Positions 1 to 11,200 of a stretch of 64,000 nt of DNA are shown here, piece by piece. Position 1 is the first letter of the stretch. Every line of letters starts with the position of its first letter. Both the position numbers and the translations under genes were made by a program. The notes under the pieces were generated by a model. That model did not search any database, was not told where the DNA came from, and saw nothing but the letters and a program-made list of their open reading frames with translations. This stretch comes from Syntrophomonas zehnderi OL-4 (GTDB taxonomy: Bacteria > Bacillota > Syntrophomonadia > Syntrophomonadales > Syntrophomonadaceae), in NCBI RefSeq assembly GCF_000983115.1, contig NZ_CGIH01000031.1, positions 16,372 to 80,371 of the forward strand, given 5' to 3'.

Positions 1-175
1 ATAGCTGCCGCAAGTCAACATGTTGCCGCGTTATCCGCATCCCTTAGTTCTGCAAAATGGTTCTTATATAAGGTTGATTGCCCATCTGGCAAATATTTTA
101 TTAAAAAGTCTGTGTAAATCTGTCTGCCTGGGTTATCTGTGTCTATTAAAAATCAATTTTCTAACTAAATCATAA
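1..175. other. Gene-free window edge with degenerate repeat
   Basis: No credible gene is visible. The stretch around 95-150 has the alternating 'aatctg/ttatctgtgtc' wording found in several other gene-free spots of this window, for example near 6165-6200 and 37765-37810. I read it as a decayed member of the same intergenic repeat family. The gene that usually follows rpmA (obg) would lie outside the window. Confidence 0.4.
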
Positions 176-202
176 CAAAAACCCCTGGATTACTCCAGGG
201 GT
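176..202 (-). terminator. Rho-independent terminator of rplU-prp-rpmA
   Basis: On the minus strand a 9-bp perfect stem (ACCCCTGGA / TCCAGGGGT) with a 4-nt loop is followed at once by TTTTTGTT. It lies 26 bp past the rpmA stop codon, so it ends the ribosomal-protein operon. Confidence 0.92.
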
Positions 203-227
203 AAGCTTTGACGATCAGTTCTGCAAT

Positions 228-524
228 TTACATAGTCAGGCTTTCTTCTAAAGGGTAAACACTAACCTGTTTTTTGGTTTTGCCTTTTCTTTCGAATTTA
301 ACCTTGCCATCTATTACTGCAAATAGGGTATCATCACGGCCAATCATAACGTTATTGCCGGGATGGATCTTGGTTCCTCTTTGGCGAACCAGTATGTTAC
401 CAGCTCTGACGACCTGACCATCGTATCTTTTAACACCCAGGCGCTTGGATTCGCTGTCGCGTCCGTTTTTGGAGCTTCCCACACCTTTTTTATGAGCAAA
501 AAGCTGCAAATTAATCTTGTACAT
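228..524 (-). CDS. rpmA: 50S ribosomal protein L27
   Basis: L27 is a large-subunit protein whose N-terminus reaches toward the peptidyl-transferase centre. The 98-residue product has the family's basic [13 protein letters not shown] block and the [11 protein letters not shown] segment. The N-terminus reads [14 protein letters not shown], the Firmicutes-type leader that the Prp protease removes before the mature HKKG terminus. I chose the ATG at 522-524 because GGGAGGT lies about 7 nt upstream; a GTG three codons earlier falls inside that ribosome binding site. The gene overlaps the end of prp by 14 bp, suggesting translational coupling, and is the last gene before a strong terminator. Confidence 0.97.
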   Translation of the reverse strand: MYKINLQLFAHKKGVGSSKNGRDSESKRLGVKRYDGQVVRAGNILVRQRGTKIHPGNNVMIGRDDTLFAVIDGKVKFERKGKTKKQVSVYPLEESLTM

Positions 525-855
525 ATTTCGCACCTCCCTGTATTACTTTAATATAGCGCGGATTGGTTTCCTGCAAAGACCTAAGCCCTGCCTCCATAGT
601 GGTAAGTATAATCTGGGCATTGGCCATGTCCTCTTTTTTAATATCCAGAGGTAATTGGCATGATAACCAACCATCTTTCTCCTGGTATATGGGGGGATGG
701 GTCAAGTGCTTCTGTAAGCCGATAAGGGCTGTACCGGTAATAGCCGATACGCCGGCACAATATATATCCCTGCCTGCCCGAGCATATCCCGCATGGCCTT
801 CAGCCTTAAAACCCACTATATTTTCGCCATCGTAAATAATATTAACAGTGACCAT
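511..855 (-). CDS. prp: Ribosomal-processing cysteine protease Prp
   Basis: Prp (YsxB family) cleaves the N-terminal extension from L27 in Firmicutes and related bacteria. The 114-residue product has the expected small size. Its motif [20 protein letters not shown] (residues 19-38) places the catalytic His at about 21 and the Cys at about 33. It lies between rplU and rpmA, as in Bacillus. Its ATG overlaps the rplU stop as TAATG. Presence of the protease agrees with the cleavable leader seen on the neighbouring L27. Confidence 0.95.
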   Translation of the reverse strand: MVTVNIIYDGENIVGFKAEGHAGYARAGRDIYCAGVSAITGTALIGLQKHLTHPPIYQEKDGWLSCQLPLDIKKEDMANAQIILTTMEAGLRSLQETNPRYIKVIQGGAKYVQD

Positions 856-1166
856 TAACCTTCGATCTTTTCAATTAGAATCCTGGTATAGGGCTGGCGA
901 TGACCCTGTTTCTTACGCATATTCTTTCTTTTTTTGTACTTGTATACCGTAATTTTCTTGCCCCGGCCCTGTTCAACTACTTTGCCAACGATGCTGGCCC
1001 CGGCAACCAACGGATTGCCTATGCGGGTACCATTGTCATCCTTTAGCATTAGAACCTGATCCAGGGTAACTTTTTCTCCGACTTCGGCATTAAGTTTTTC
1101 TACTAATACCATTTGTCCAACGGCAACTTTATACTGCTTGCCGCCTGTTTGTACTATCGCGTACAT
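855..1166 (-). CDS. rplU: 50S ribosomal protein L21
   Basis: L21 is a large-subunit protein that binds 23S rRNA. The 103-residue product starts [14 protein letters not shown], the family signature, and ends with the conserved basic [18 protein letters not shown] region. I chose the ATG at 1164-1166; GGAGG lies 7 nt upstream and a TTG just before it is less well placed. It is the first gene of a three-gene operon with prp and rpmA, with its own promoter and a structured leader upstream. Confidence 0.97.
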   Translation of the reverse strand: MYAIVQTGGKQYKVAVGQMVLVEKLNAEVGEKVTLDQVLMLKDDNGTRIGNPLVAGASIVGKVVEQGRGKKITVYKYKKRKNMRKKQGHRQPYTRILIEKIEG

Positions 1167-1267
1167 CAATACACCTCCACATTTTATAAGACTCGCCGGT
1201 CATCAGGCAGGACTTGAGCCATTTGAAAGCCTGAACCGAGCGGTTGCAAAAACGCACAGCCCACGTT
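1167..1267 (-). promoter_or_regulatory. Probable L21-type ribosomal-protein leader
   Basis: About 100 nt of transcribed, gene-free sequence separates the rplU promoter from its start codon. It holds GC-rich blocks (GTGGGCTGTGCG near the 5' end, GACCGGCGAGTC near the 3' end) that resemble what I recall of the L21 leader of Firmicutes. A covariance-model search would settle this. Confidence 0.5.
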
Positions 1268-1296
1268 AGGTTAACATATTATTCAATTAGCGTCAA
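1268..1296 (-). promoter_or_regulatory. SigA-type promoter of rplU operon
   Basis: TTGACG (1291-1296) and TAACCT (1268-1273) are separated by 17 bp on the minus strand. The promoter starts just 3 bp from the RNase G stop codon, so the ribosomal-protein operon can be transcribed independently of rng. Confidence 0.6.
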
Positions 1297-1298
1297 GG

Positions 1299-2723
1299 CT
1301 AGCTGCTATGCAGGTTATAGTCTTCCAGCTGCATCTCCTGTTTTGCAACCAATTTAATTCTTTTACCGGTTTTTTTCTTAATATAGTTTAAATTTTTTTC
1401 ATCATTAGTTATATACTGCAAAAGCTCAGGGTGCGCCTCGCAAATGATTTCTTCGCCCTCCAGGTAATCCAAATTAGCCAGTTTCCTTTTTAATTCACAG
1501 GCCAGGGCAAAAACATTTATCGTTCTGCCTCGTCCATGACAGGCATTGCATTCATCGGTAAAAATTTCGGAGATTCCATAACGAGATTTCTTACGGGTCA
1601 TTTCCAGAAATCCCAGACCAGACATACCCATAATCCGGGTATGGGCTTTGTCCTTTTCCAATTCCTGACGCAAGATAGAGATTACATTTTCCTCGTTGTA
1701 CTTATCCTTCATGTCGATAAAGTCAATCAAAATAATCCCGCCTATACTGCGCAAACGAAGCTGACGGGGTATTTCCACAGCCGCTTCCAAATTGAGTCTA
1801 TGTACCGTCTCCTCGAAATTATCCTTGCCGGTAAATTTTCCGCTGTTGACATCAATTACTGTCATAGCCTCAGTCTCATCAAATATCAGATACCCTCCGC
1901 TTTTAAGCCAGACTTTACGGCGCAGGGCTTTGCGGATATCTTTTTCCAGACCGTATTTTTCGAAAAGATCGCCTTTTACATACCTAATGTTTAGGTCATA
2001 GGACGTATTCTTGTTTTTGATAAACTGGTCGAATCTTTCTTTGAGCTTTAAGTTATTAATAATAACATGACGTATACCCCCGTCCAGGTAGTCCCGCAGG
2101 GTTCGTTCGATTACGTCTATATCCTCATAAATTACGCTGGGGGATTTGTTGTGTTGGTAACGTTTTTTAATCTTATGCCATACCTGAATAAGCTCATCCA
2201 ATTCCGCTTTTATTTCGGCATCATCAGCTTCCAAGCAGGCGGTGCGCAGTATCACCCCTACATCTTCAGACTTATGCTCCTCAATTAAATTGCGCAGATA
2301 ATTTCTTTTTTGATTGCCTACAATCTTGCGGGAAATTGAAATTTCCTTCTGCAGGGGCAACAACACCAATAGATGACCCGGAATAGTTAGATTTCCCGTT
2401 ACCCGGGCTCCTTTTTCCGAAAAGGCTTCTTTTTTCACCTGTACCATAATATCCTGACCGCTTTTTAAATAATCGTAAATATTGGTTCCCTTGCGGTGCT
2501 CAGGAACGGCTACATCACCTACATATAAAAAGGCGTTTTTGGACAAACCAATATCAACAAAGGCACAGGACAGCCCCGGCAGGACGTCTTTTACCTTACC
2601 TTTATAAATCTTGCCCACATTTTCTTCCTGATTAGCCCAGAAAACTTCCACTAAGCGGTCATCTTCAATTATGGCTATCCTTGATTCCCAAGGATAGACC
2701 TCCGCAATAATATCTCTTACCAT
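1299..2723 (-). CDS. rng: Ribonuclease G (RNase E/G family)
   Basis: This is an endoribonuclease of the RNase E/G family, acting on rRNA 5' ends and mRNA. The 474-residue product has an S1 RNA-binding domain in its N-terminal ~120 residues (VGKIYKGKVKDVLPGL...). The catalytic metal-binding region near residue 300 reads VIDVNSGKFTG, followed by a second acidic LIDFIDM block. A zinc-link CNACHGRGR lies near residue 400. Length matches RNase G rather than the longer RNase E. I chose ATG 2721-2723 because GAAGGTG sits 7 nt upstream. It follows the DUF2344 gene by 4 bp, in the usual Firmicutes order next to rplU. Confidence 0.95.
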   Translation of the reverse strand: MVRDIIAEVYPWESRIAIIEDDRLVEVFWANQEENVGKIYKGKVKDVLPGLSCAFVDIGLSKNAFLYVGDVAVPEHRKGTNIYDYLKSGQDIMVQVKKEAFSEKGARVTGNLTIPGHLLVLLPLQKEISISRKIVGNQKRNYLRNLIEEHKSEDVGVILRTACLEADDAEIKAELDELIQVWHKIKKRYQHNKSPSVIYEDIDVIERTLRDYLDGGIRHVIINNLKLKERFDQFIKNKNTSYDLNIRYVKGDLFEKYGLEKDIRKALRRKVWLKSGGYLIFDETEAMTVIDVNSGKFTGKDNFEETVHRLNLEAAVEIPRQLRLRSIGGIILIDFIDMKDKYNEENVISILRQELEKDKAHTRIMGMSGLGFLEMTRKKSRYGISEIFTDECNACHGRGRTINVFALACELKRKLANLDYLEGEEIICEAHPELLQYITNDEKNLNYIKKKTGKRIKLVAKQEMQLEDYNLHSS

Positions 2724-2727
2724 TGTT

Positions 2728-3399
2728 CTACACCTTCTCAAGCGGGGAATAATATTTGGATTCTTCTCTAATATAATTACCCCGACGGAAAAAATCCAGC
2801 AAATTTTCAGATTTTAGTCCGTTTTCTGCAAAAACAGCCAGCAGCTCATCAAATCTTATATTAAGCGGTTCGTTAACACTTACCATTACGGCCAACACCT
2901 CAAAGCCATCACCAGGCTCAACCTGCATATCATAAAGACCAGGGCGCAGATCCTTTAAAAGCTGCTTGTTTTTTCCCCGGCTTTGTACCAGGATTTTATC
3001 ACAATCCAGCAGAGATGTGACCAAATATTCTGCATTTTGTCCCGGTTTTAGAATAAAATCATATTGGGCAGTATTTATAGTCTTCATCAGAGAAGCAGCC
3101 TGCATGGGCACAGCAATACATTGCTTGATTTGCATATCCGGCGGCAATACAACATTAATCCGGTTTTTAAAATCCTGCGGAGCCATTTCGTCAAGTTCCA
3201 GATCAAAATATTCGTTCTCTCCCCACAGACCAACCGGAAGAACCGTCCCCATGGATAGTTTGATATGGGGATTAAAACCTTCAGTCAGGCGATAAGGTAT
3301 TTCTGCCCGCCGCAGAGCCCTTTCCAGCAGATGCATCATATCCAGATTACCCAGGAATTTTAAATTTGGGCCTACCCTATATTCTGCTCGCAACCTCAT
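2728..3399 (-). CDS. TIGR03936 / DUF2344 radical-SAM-associated protein
   Basis: The 223-residue product begins MRLRAEYRVGPNLKFLGNLD and contains RRAEIPYRLTEGFNPHIKLS, wording typical of the DUF2344 family. In many Firmicutes this protein is encoded between a TIGR03960 radical SAM protein and RNase G, as here. It starts 1 bp after the upstream gene's stop codon, so the pair is almost certainly co-translated. Its reaction is not established; by context it may be a partner of the radical SAM enzyme in RNA or ribosome-linked modification. That role is an inference. Confidence 0.85.
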   Translation of the reverse strand: MRLRAEYRVGPNLKFLGNLDMMHLLERALRRAEIPYRLTEGFNPHIKLSMGTVLPVGLWGENEYFDLELDEMAPQDFKNRINVVLPPDMQIKQCIAVPMQAASLMKTINTAQYDFILKPGQNAEYLVTSLLDCDKILVQSRGKNKQLLKDLRPGLYDMQVEPGDGFEVLAVMVSVNEPLNIRFDELLAVFAENGLKSENLLDFFRRGNYIREESKYYSPLEKV

Positions 3400-3400
3400 A

Positions 3401-5287
3401 TCAGGCTTCCTCCTTGATATTTTCGGTCATGATATCCGCAGGCAGGTTTACGGGCTGGTTGGGCAGATGAAAAGGAGCCAGCCCAAAATGCGGGCACACA
3501 CCGCAACCGACACAATCAGCCATACGACAATCAGGGGTAGATATCCCTTTTTTAGCACGTTCATTTTCCAGGCGCAGATAGGCTTGGCTTGCCCCCGTTG
3601 CAATGACATCCCACGGGAAAAGCTCACCATACTCTCTGGCCCGGGTATAAAAAGCAGGATCTATTTTAAAATTCGCAAAGGCCTCCATCCAGGTATCAAA
3701 TTTAAAATATTCCGACCAGCCATCAAATTTGCATTCTTTTTGCCAGGCTAAATAAATAATATCTCCCAGTCTCCGGTCACCGCGGGCCAAAACCCCTTCC
3801 AGAAAACTGACGTGACTGTCATGAAAACTTACCTTTACATTTTTAATCTTATGTTTGAGCATATACTGGCGTTTGTCATCCAGCTCTGCAATGGTGGCCT
3901 GGGACTGCCACTGAAAGGGAGTATGCGCTTTAGGAACAAAGCAAGCCAAACTTGCCCTAATCTGCACCGGCCGATGAGAATAGCGGTTACCGATACCCTT
4001 TACCCGGTTTAATAAATCCAAAATTCCATCCAGGTCTTCATTGGTTTCGGTTGGCAACCCAAACATAAAATATAGCTTCAAACCCATCCAACCCGACTTA
4101 AAGGCTGACTCAGCCGCCTTGAACAGATCGTCCTCACTGATGTTTTTATTTATGACATCCCGCAAGCGCTGGGTACCGGCTTCCGGTGCCAGGGTCAGGG
4201 TGGTCTTGCGCACCTTTTGCACTTCATTGGCCAGATCAATGGAGAATGCGTCTACCCGCAGGGAAGGCAGGGAAACCCCAATCCCCTTGTCAGCATATGT
4301 TTCCACCAGGTGTTTGACCAGTTCATTGACCCCGGAATAATCCAGGGTGCTAAGGGATGCCAAGGAGACTTCATCAAAACCGGTATTTTTTAATTGGGCT
4401 TCTGCCTGCTTTTTTACTACCGCCACGCTCTTCTCCCGCAGAGGCCGATATACCATACCAGCATGGCAAAACCGGCAGGCCCGCTGGCAGCCACGCATGA
4501 CTTCCAATACCGCCCGGTCATGGACGATATCCATGTAAGGAACAATCGGTTGGTCGGGATAATAAGAATTATCCAAGTCATGCACCAGACGTTTGCGTAC
4601 CCGGGCGGGGATACCTTCCCTTATTGGCCGCATTTCTTTCAATGTGCCATCCTCACGGTAAGCAACCGTATATAGTGAAGGTACATACACTCCTTCAATC
4701 TCAGAAGCCAGTAGGTATAAAAGTTCTTCTCTGGGAAGATTTCTATGCTTGTACAGGCAATCCAAAAACTCAACGGTTATTTCTTCTCCGTCCCCGATCA
4801 GAAATGCATCAAAAAAATCCGTAAAAGGTTCCGGGTTAAATACGACCGGTCCACCCGCAATAACGATTGGATCTTGGGGGCCGCGTTCCTTACTCTTTAC
4901 AGGAATCCCACCCAAATCCAGCATATTCAAAACATTGGTTATGGAGAGTTCATACTGCAAGGAAAAGCCTACCACATCAAAGTCACTCAGCGGCCGGAAA
5001 GATTCCAGCGCATAAAGGGGGATATTCTCCTGACGCATTAACCCTTCCATATCCGGCCAGGGGGCAAAACTGCGCTCCATTAAATGCGGGGTAGTTTCAT
5101 TAATCAGTCCATACAGTATCTTGCCGCCGATATGGGACATCCCTATCTCATAAACATCCGGAAAAGCAAAAACCATCTTAATATGGCTTTGATCCCATTC
5201 CTTCTTGATCATATTCACTTCGTTGCCGATATAACGAACCGGTTTGGAAACCCGGGGCAGAATATCCCTAAAGAGCCTGTCCTTCAT
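3401..5287 (-). CDS. TIGR03960 B12-binding-type radical SAM protein
   Basis: The 628-residue product has the radical SAM cluster motif MRGCQRACRFCHAG (CxxxCxxC) roughly in its middle, preceded by an N-terminal B12-binding-like region. It ends with an extra Cys-rich patch, CRMADCVGCGVC, which could hold another metal centre. This length and layout match the TIGR03960 family. GGAGG 4-5 nt upstream supports the ATG at 5285-5287. It is the first gene of the run leading through DUF2344 and rng. The substrate is unknown. Confidence 0.88.
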   Translation of the reverse strand: MKDRLFRDILPRVSKPVRYIGNEVNMIKKEWDQSHIKMVFAFPDVYEIGMSHIGGKILYGLINETTPHLMERSFAPWPDMEGLMRQENIPLYALESFRPLSDFDVVGFSLQYELSITNVLNMLDLGGIPVKSKERGPQDPIVIAGGPVVFNPEPFTDFFDAFLIGDGEEITVEFLDCLYKHRNLPREELLYLLASEIEGVYVPSLYTVAYREDGTLKEMRPIREGIPARVRKRLVHDLDNSYYPDQPIVPYMDIVHDRAVLEVMRGCQRACRFCHAGMVYRPLREKSVAVVKKQAEAQLKNTGFDEVSLASLSTLDYSGVNELVKHLVETYADKGIGVSLPSLRVDAFSIDLANEVQKVRKTTLTLAPEAGTQRLRDVINKNISEDDLFKAAESAFKSGWMGLKLYFMFGLPTETNEDLDGILDLLNRVKGIGNRYSHRPVQIRASLACFVPKAHTPFQWQSQATIAELDDKRQYMLKHKIKNVKVSFHDSHVSFLEGVLARGDRRLGDIIYLAWQKECKFDGWSEYFKFDTWMEAFANFKIDPAFYTRAREYGELFPWDVIATGASQAYLRLENERAKKGISTPDCRMADCVGCGVCPHFGLAPFHLPNQPVNLPADIMTENIKEEA

Positions 5288-8200
5288 ATTGCCTCCGCTT
5301 ATTGAAAATCATAAGTATTATATTAGCACAAAAATCCCTACCAACGAAATCCAGGAAATAAACGGGAAGAAAACCCAATTATTATCGAATTGAATATTTG
5401 CACGTATTGTGCTACATTCGCATTGAGGTGAACAACTATGCAGCTAAGCAGTAGATTCCCGGTGGCTGTACAAATACTCATTATAATTGCCTGGTGCCCT
5501 GAAGATGTTAAGATAACCAGTGAGCTGATGGCACGCAGTGTGAATACAAATCCTGCCTTGATCCGCAGAATTTTGGGGTATTTAAAAAATGCCGGGCTGG
5601 TCAACGTTGCCGCCGGAACAGGTGGAACAACGCTAACGAGGGATGCCGAGAAAATAACTCTGCTTGATATTTACCGAGCAGTTGAATTAACGAATCAGAG
5701 CAGGTTGTTTGGCTTACATGAAACAACCAATTCTGAATGCCCGATTGGACGTAATATTAACGAAGTTCTTACGCCGCATCTGGAGCAAGCCAGAATGGCA
5801 CTTGAAGCTTCCCTGGAGGAAGTGACCATCGAACAACTGAAAAAAGAATTTCCGCCATTTAATTTGGCATTTTGGAAAAATATTATGCCATCTGCGATTA
5901 ATAGGTTGTGAGCATATGCGATGCTTAAGATAACGTTTAAAAAGACAAACTTCAGTGACTTTGGGTGTCCCCCGCCACTCAGCCCGACCTTAAACCGGGT
6001 TAGCGATAAATTGCCCTGCTGAGTGCCGGGCAGCTATTTAATTAATCCGTGAAATAAGCGTCTTTTATCTAAATCCCCCCTGAACGGGTGACACAACCAC
6101 CTTGGAAAATAGTTGCGTGATACGAAACTTCCAAAGCTAGTCCCTGCAAATAATCGGCTCTGCTAATCTTTGTAACCTGTCTCTATTAAAATTTTTTTCT
6201 AATCTAATCCCAGCTATTATTTTCATCGATGAGTGCGCCTAGCCTACATATAGAAATTTATTTTTTAAAATGTAAAATACGCTTGACATTTACCCGTTCT
6301 TTAGTTAAATTATATGTAAAGCTTACTTTACTAAAGGTGGTGTACAATTGCAAAATCGCCTGCGTGAACTTCGAGAACAACATGAACTTACTCAAGAAGA
6401 TCTGGCTGTACTGGTAGGTACTTCCCGCCAGACGATTATTTCGCTGGAAAAGGGAAAGTACAACCCATCAATTTTATTGGCCTATAAATTGGCCCGGGCT
6501 TTTAATTTGAAAATCGAAGAAGTATTTATCTTTGATGAGGAGGAGGACTAATATGACGAACGTACAAAGATCTGCCGTCTTTTTTATTACTATTGCTATT
6601 CTGGCTGGATTGGGAGTGTGGCAACTGCTTTATGTCAATCCCGGCTTGGGAGCAGGATTAATTGGCGCAACCATAGGCGCATCGGTTGCCCGCTATCTTA
6701 AACAAAAGAGAATCAAGGAATTGCAAGCTAAGGGGTTGAATCCCTATGATGAAAGAGCTTTTCATATTGCCGGTAAAGCATCATATGCTACCCTGGTTAG
6801 CGGTATATTATTGGCAGCCCTGGTTGTTCTCATCGGTTCAATTTTTGCTCCGGTAATGACGGTAAATCCCTTTGACCTGCTGGGTTATTGCATAGCTATA
6901 GTTGTACTTTTATATGTAGTATTTTACTATTACTACAATCGGAAACTATAGGAGATGATACTATGCTGAAAGAATTAAGCCGTTCACTGGGGAGTTTGTC
7001 TGTTTACCGCAATATTTTGCGTGATCCACTGGTTAGTGCTCTGCGTGATTGTCTTTCTGCTGCGGCCAGGGACTATGACGAACTGGAGATAACAGATGAT
7101 TTTCACAGGTTTATGTTTACCTATTTTGCAACCGGTCAGGATTTTTCCGATTATTTAGTAAATTTGGTATTGCATGATGATAACCCGTTTAGTCGGGCTG
7201 CGGAAATTATGGACTTTAATGAAATAGACCCCCGCTTAATTCAGGCTGCAGAAAAAGATCTGCAAATATTGGGGTACATCAAAAATCTTGATATGGTTGA
7301 CCTGGCAACCAACCTGGGGCTTAAACCGCTATGGAGAGAAACTGATTCCGGCAATAGAGCAACTGACGGCAGCGGGTACTCCTGGCCGGAATCAATCGAA
7401 GAACTGACGAGCTATTATGCCGCTAACTCTCGCGGAATGGTTTCTTCTTACCGGGCATTAAAGTGGGACCCTGAAAAAGGGCTATCCGGTATTAACTACC
7501 CGGATCCGGTGCAACTGGAGGATTTGATTGGCTGCGACTTACAAAAAGATCAACTGTGCCTTAATACCGAGAATTTTCTAACTACCGGTATTGCCAACAA
7601 CGTACTGCTCTACGGCAGCCGGGGTACCGGTAAATCAAGTATGGTCAAGGCCCTTTTAAACCGCTATAAGAACCGTAATCTTAGCCTGGTGGAAGTAACC
7701 CGCGAGCAATTAAAAGACCTGCCTCGGCTGGTTAGCTATTTACGTGATTATCCTGCCAAGAAGTTTATAGTCTTTATAGATGATCTGTCTTTCGAAGATT
7801 ACGAGACTGAGTACAAGGGGCTTAAGGCGGTAATGGAAGGGAGCCTGGAAGGGCGGGCACCCAATATATTGCTCTACGCTACTTCCAATCGCCGCCATCT
7901 GATACGGGAATACTTCTCCGACCGTTCGCATCAGGACGAGGAGATTCATGTCCGCGACACCATGGAAGAAAAATTGTCGCTGGCGGATCGTTTTGGCCTC
8001 AGGATTAATTTCCCGCCTCCAACCCAGACAGTTTACCTGGATATTGTGGAGAACCTGGCCGCCCAACGCGAAATACAAATAAATCCAGACCAATTGCGGC
8101 GGCAGGCGCTGGAATGGGAGCGTTCCCACCACGGCCCCTCCGGCCGAACCGCCCGCCAATTTATTGACTCCCTGGGATAATCTTATATGTATGCGAACCT

Positions 8201-11200
8201 CTTCGGTCAAAGGAAAAATAGCAGAATAATCTACTTGACAGAAATCTGCCATTTTGCTAGTGTTGTAACAGTATTAGTTACAACACTAGCAAGGCTAGTT
8301 TTAATGAGCGGGAGGTAGCGGAATTGCTAAAGAGCCTTCAATACAAAGATATTACGATTGGCCAGGGTGCATGTTCCCTTTTGGGGATGCAGATAATAAT
8401 CTATCTCTACGTTGTAGACGGGCTTTTGATCGACTGCGGAGCCAAAAAGCTAAAACGTGAAGGAAGCCGGTTCTTTCTGGAACAACAAATTGAGCAAGTT
8501 GCCTTGTCACATCTCCACGAAGACCATTCTGGAATGGCCGCTTGGCTGCAAAAGGAAATGGGGGTGCCGGTTTACCTGCACGAAATGGCGCTGCCTGACG
8601 CTAGGGAGAAAGGTAAATACCCTTTTTATCGCCATCTGATGTGGGGGAATCGCCCGAGATTTGCCCCCGAACCGATTCCGGATGTAATCAAAACAGAAAA
8701 ATACTCATTTGATATCATAGATAGCCCCGGACATACAAAATACCATAAAGTACTCCATGAAAAGAATCAAGGCTGGCTATTCAGCGGCGATCTTTTTGTC
8801 ACCCCGAAACCGCTGGTGGCACTTTACGAAGAAGATATGCAAGACACTATCGCGTCACTGCAAAAGCTATTACAGCTCGATTTTGATACGGTATTTTGCG
8901 CCCATAAAGGGGTGGTTGAGAACGGAAAAGATGCGCTCCAACAAAAGCTTGATTTTCTCCTTAATCTACAGTTAAAAGTTGAAGAATTACGTCAGCAGGG
9001 TCTGACAGATCAGGATATTGATCGGAAGCTGTATCCGGAAATTCCATTGATAACCAAGGTATCCAAAGGCCAATGGTCATCGTACAATATCGTGAGCACG
9101 ATATAGGAAATAATTTAAACAATAGCTCTCTTACGGCCATCTTTTTTAAAAGCCGGCCGATCACTTAGCTTGATGCGCCTTAGTTCTATAGTTAAACTAA
9201 TCTTGCTTCCCACCGGAAACTTAAAGCATCCGCTACTGGTCTCTTAAAATAATGCCACGTTAAGCCGCGTCTATTTTTCTAATTAACAATCTTTCAGGCG
9301 GGTACGGGGGCCTTTTTCAAAGAGGCAATCGATGAGTTCGGCTTCACTGCGCAGGCCCAGCGGGCGGTGTTCTTCATCCAGGATGAGCACTATAGTATAA
9401 AAATTAGGACGGGTGGTGTCCAGTATAGATTTAATCAGGGCATCTTCCCCGCTCACGATTTGGCGCGAGGCCAGGAAGCCTTTGTGTGATAATTCGCTTT
9501 TTTTATGCACCAGATAGCGCATGAAGGCATAGTTTAACAGGTAGCCTTCACGGTGGGCGGCCCAAAACAACAACATGGCTATGAGCAAGAAATTAGCCCC
9601 GCTTTGTTGTTCGTAGAACAGGAACACCCCATAACCCGCAATCAGTACAGCGGCTAATTTCCCCAGCAGAGCGCTGCGGGCGGTGGCTTTTTTATAGCCT
9701 AGTAATCTGGAAAGGTAAGCCCTAAGTATCCGTCCCCCATCCAAAGGCAGGGCCGGCAGGAGGTTGAAAATACCCAGGAAAAGGTTAATCTGTATAAGCA
9801 ACGGAGTTTTCGCCGAGTCAAGCACAGGCAGAAAATAAAAAACAGCCGCCAGACTCAAACTCATAATCGGTCCAGCCAGGGCTATATAAATTTCCTTATC
9901 CGGATCCAGGCCGGTGAAGTCCTCAATCTTAGCCTGACCTCCAAAAGGCAGTAATTCGATTTCAGCAACCTTGACCCTTAAAACAGCCGCCATGATAGTA
10001 TGGGCCAATTCATGCAAAAGCACGAAGGTGAATATTACTAATATTTCCATCCCCAGGCCTACATAGGTATAAATCAGGCAAAGCAGTAAAAAAAGTATAT
10101 TCACCCGAACCCGCACCCCGGCCAGCTTACCCAGCAGCATATTTATTTAAAAATACTCTGCGGATTTACCGGATCATCCTGGCTGCGCACTTCAAAATAA
10201 AACCGTTCCCCCGTTTTGCCCAAGGCCTGACCCTCAGCCAATCTGGTATTATTATCCACCATAATTTCTTTCAGCCCTCCATAAATAGACACCAGATTTC
10301 CTTCGTGTTTTATGCAAACTTTCCCATCAGCTTGGTCTTTTTGAACGTACTCCACCATTCCCGGAAGGATAGGTTTAACCAGGGTATTATCCGTTACCTT
10401 CAAATAAATTCCCGGGCAAAATTCCGTTCTCCCCGTTTGCTGGCTCCAATGCCAGCCGTAACTGCGCTCAATATCCACAAAATTGCAGGGCATTTTAATA
10501 ACGTTTCCGGTCGTAACCGGCAGGTTTTCTATCCTATCCTCTCCGGGAAGGTTTATGTAAGGTGAAAAAACCTCTTTTATGTCATAGTCAGTATACATTA
10601 TGTAATGTAATACCGGTTCCATTATCCTCTTGCTGCTATGTCCCGACTGCATGATCAGCCCTACCATGGCAGCTATTACTATAACCAGCAAAAATCTGAT
10701 TTTAAAATTCCCCAACATCAACACTCACCACCTTTGTTTTTTAACAAATATATAGTAAGCCCGATTAATTTATGTCTGATTATCGACCGTCTGGTAATTT
10801 TGTCCATAAAAAAAGGTTGGCCTCTTTAACGCCAACCCAGTATAAAATATGCCTTATTCCATTTCATATTCCCCATTATTATTATCAGGAGGGGTCTCCC
10901 CTTATTTACTGACTACCTTGTCATATACCCCGCGGGGAAGAAAAAGCAAAACACAAACTCCCTAGCTGAAAATATCAGAAAACGATCTTTTTGCCTCGAA
11001 TATTCACGCTTAGAACCAAACCCACCGCGATCATATTCGTAATCATGGCACTGCCCCCGTAGCTTAAAAACGGCAGAGGTATACCGGTAATCGGCATCAC
11101 CCCTATGGACATGCCAATGTTTTCAAAGATATGAAAAAGCCACATGGCCGATATCCCCAACACCAGATAACTGCCATAAAGATCCTGGGCGTTAAAACTT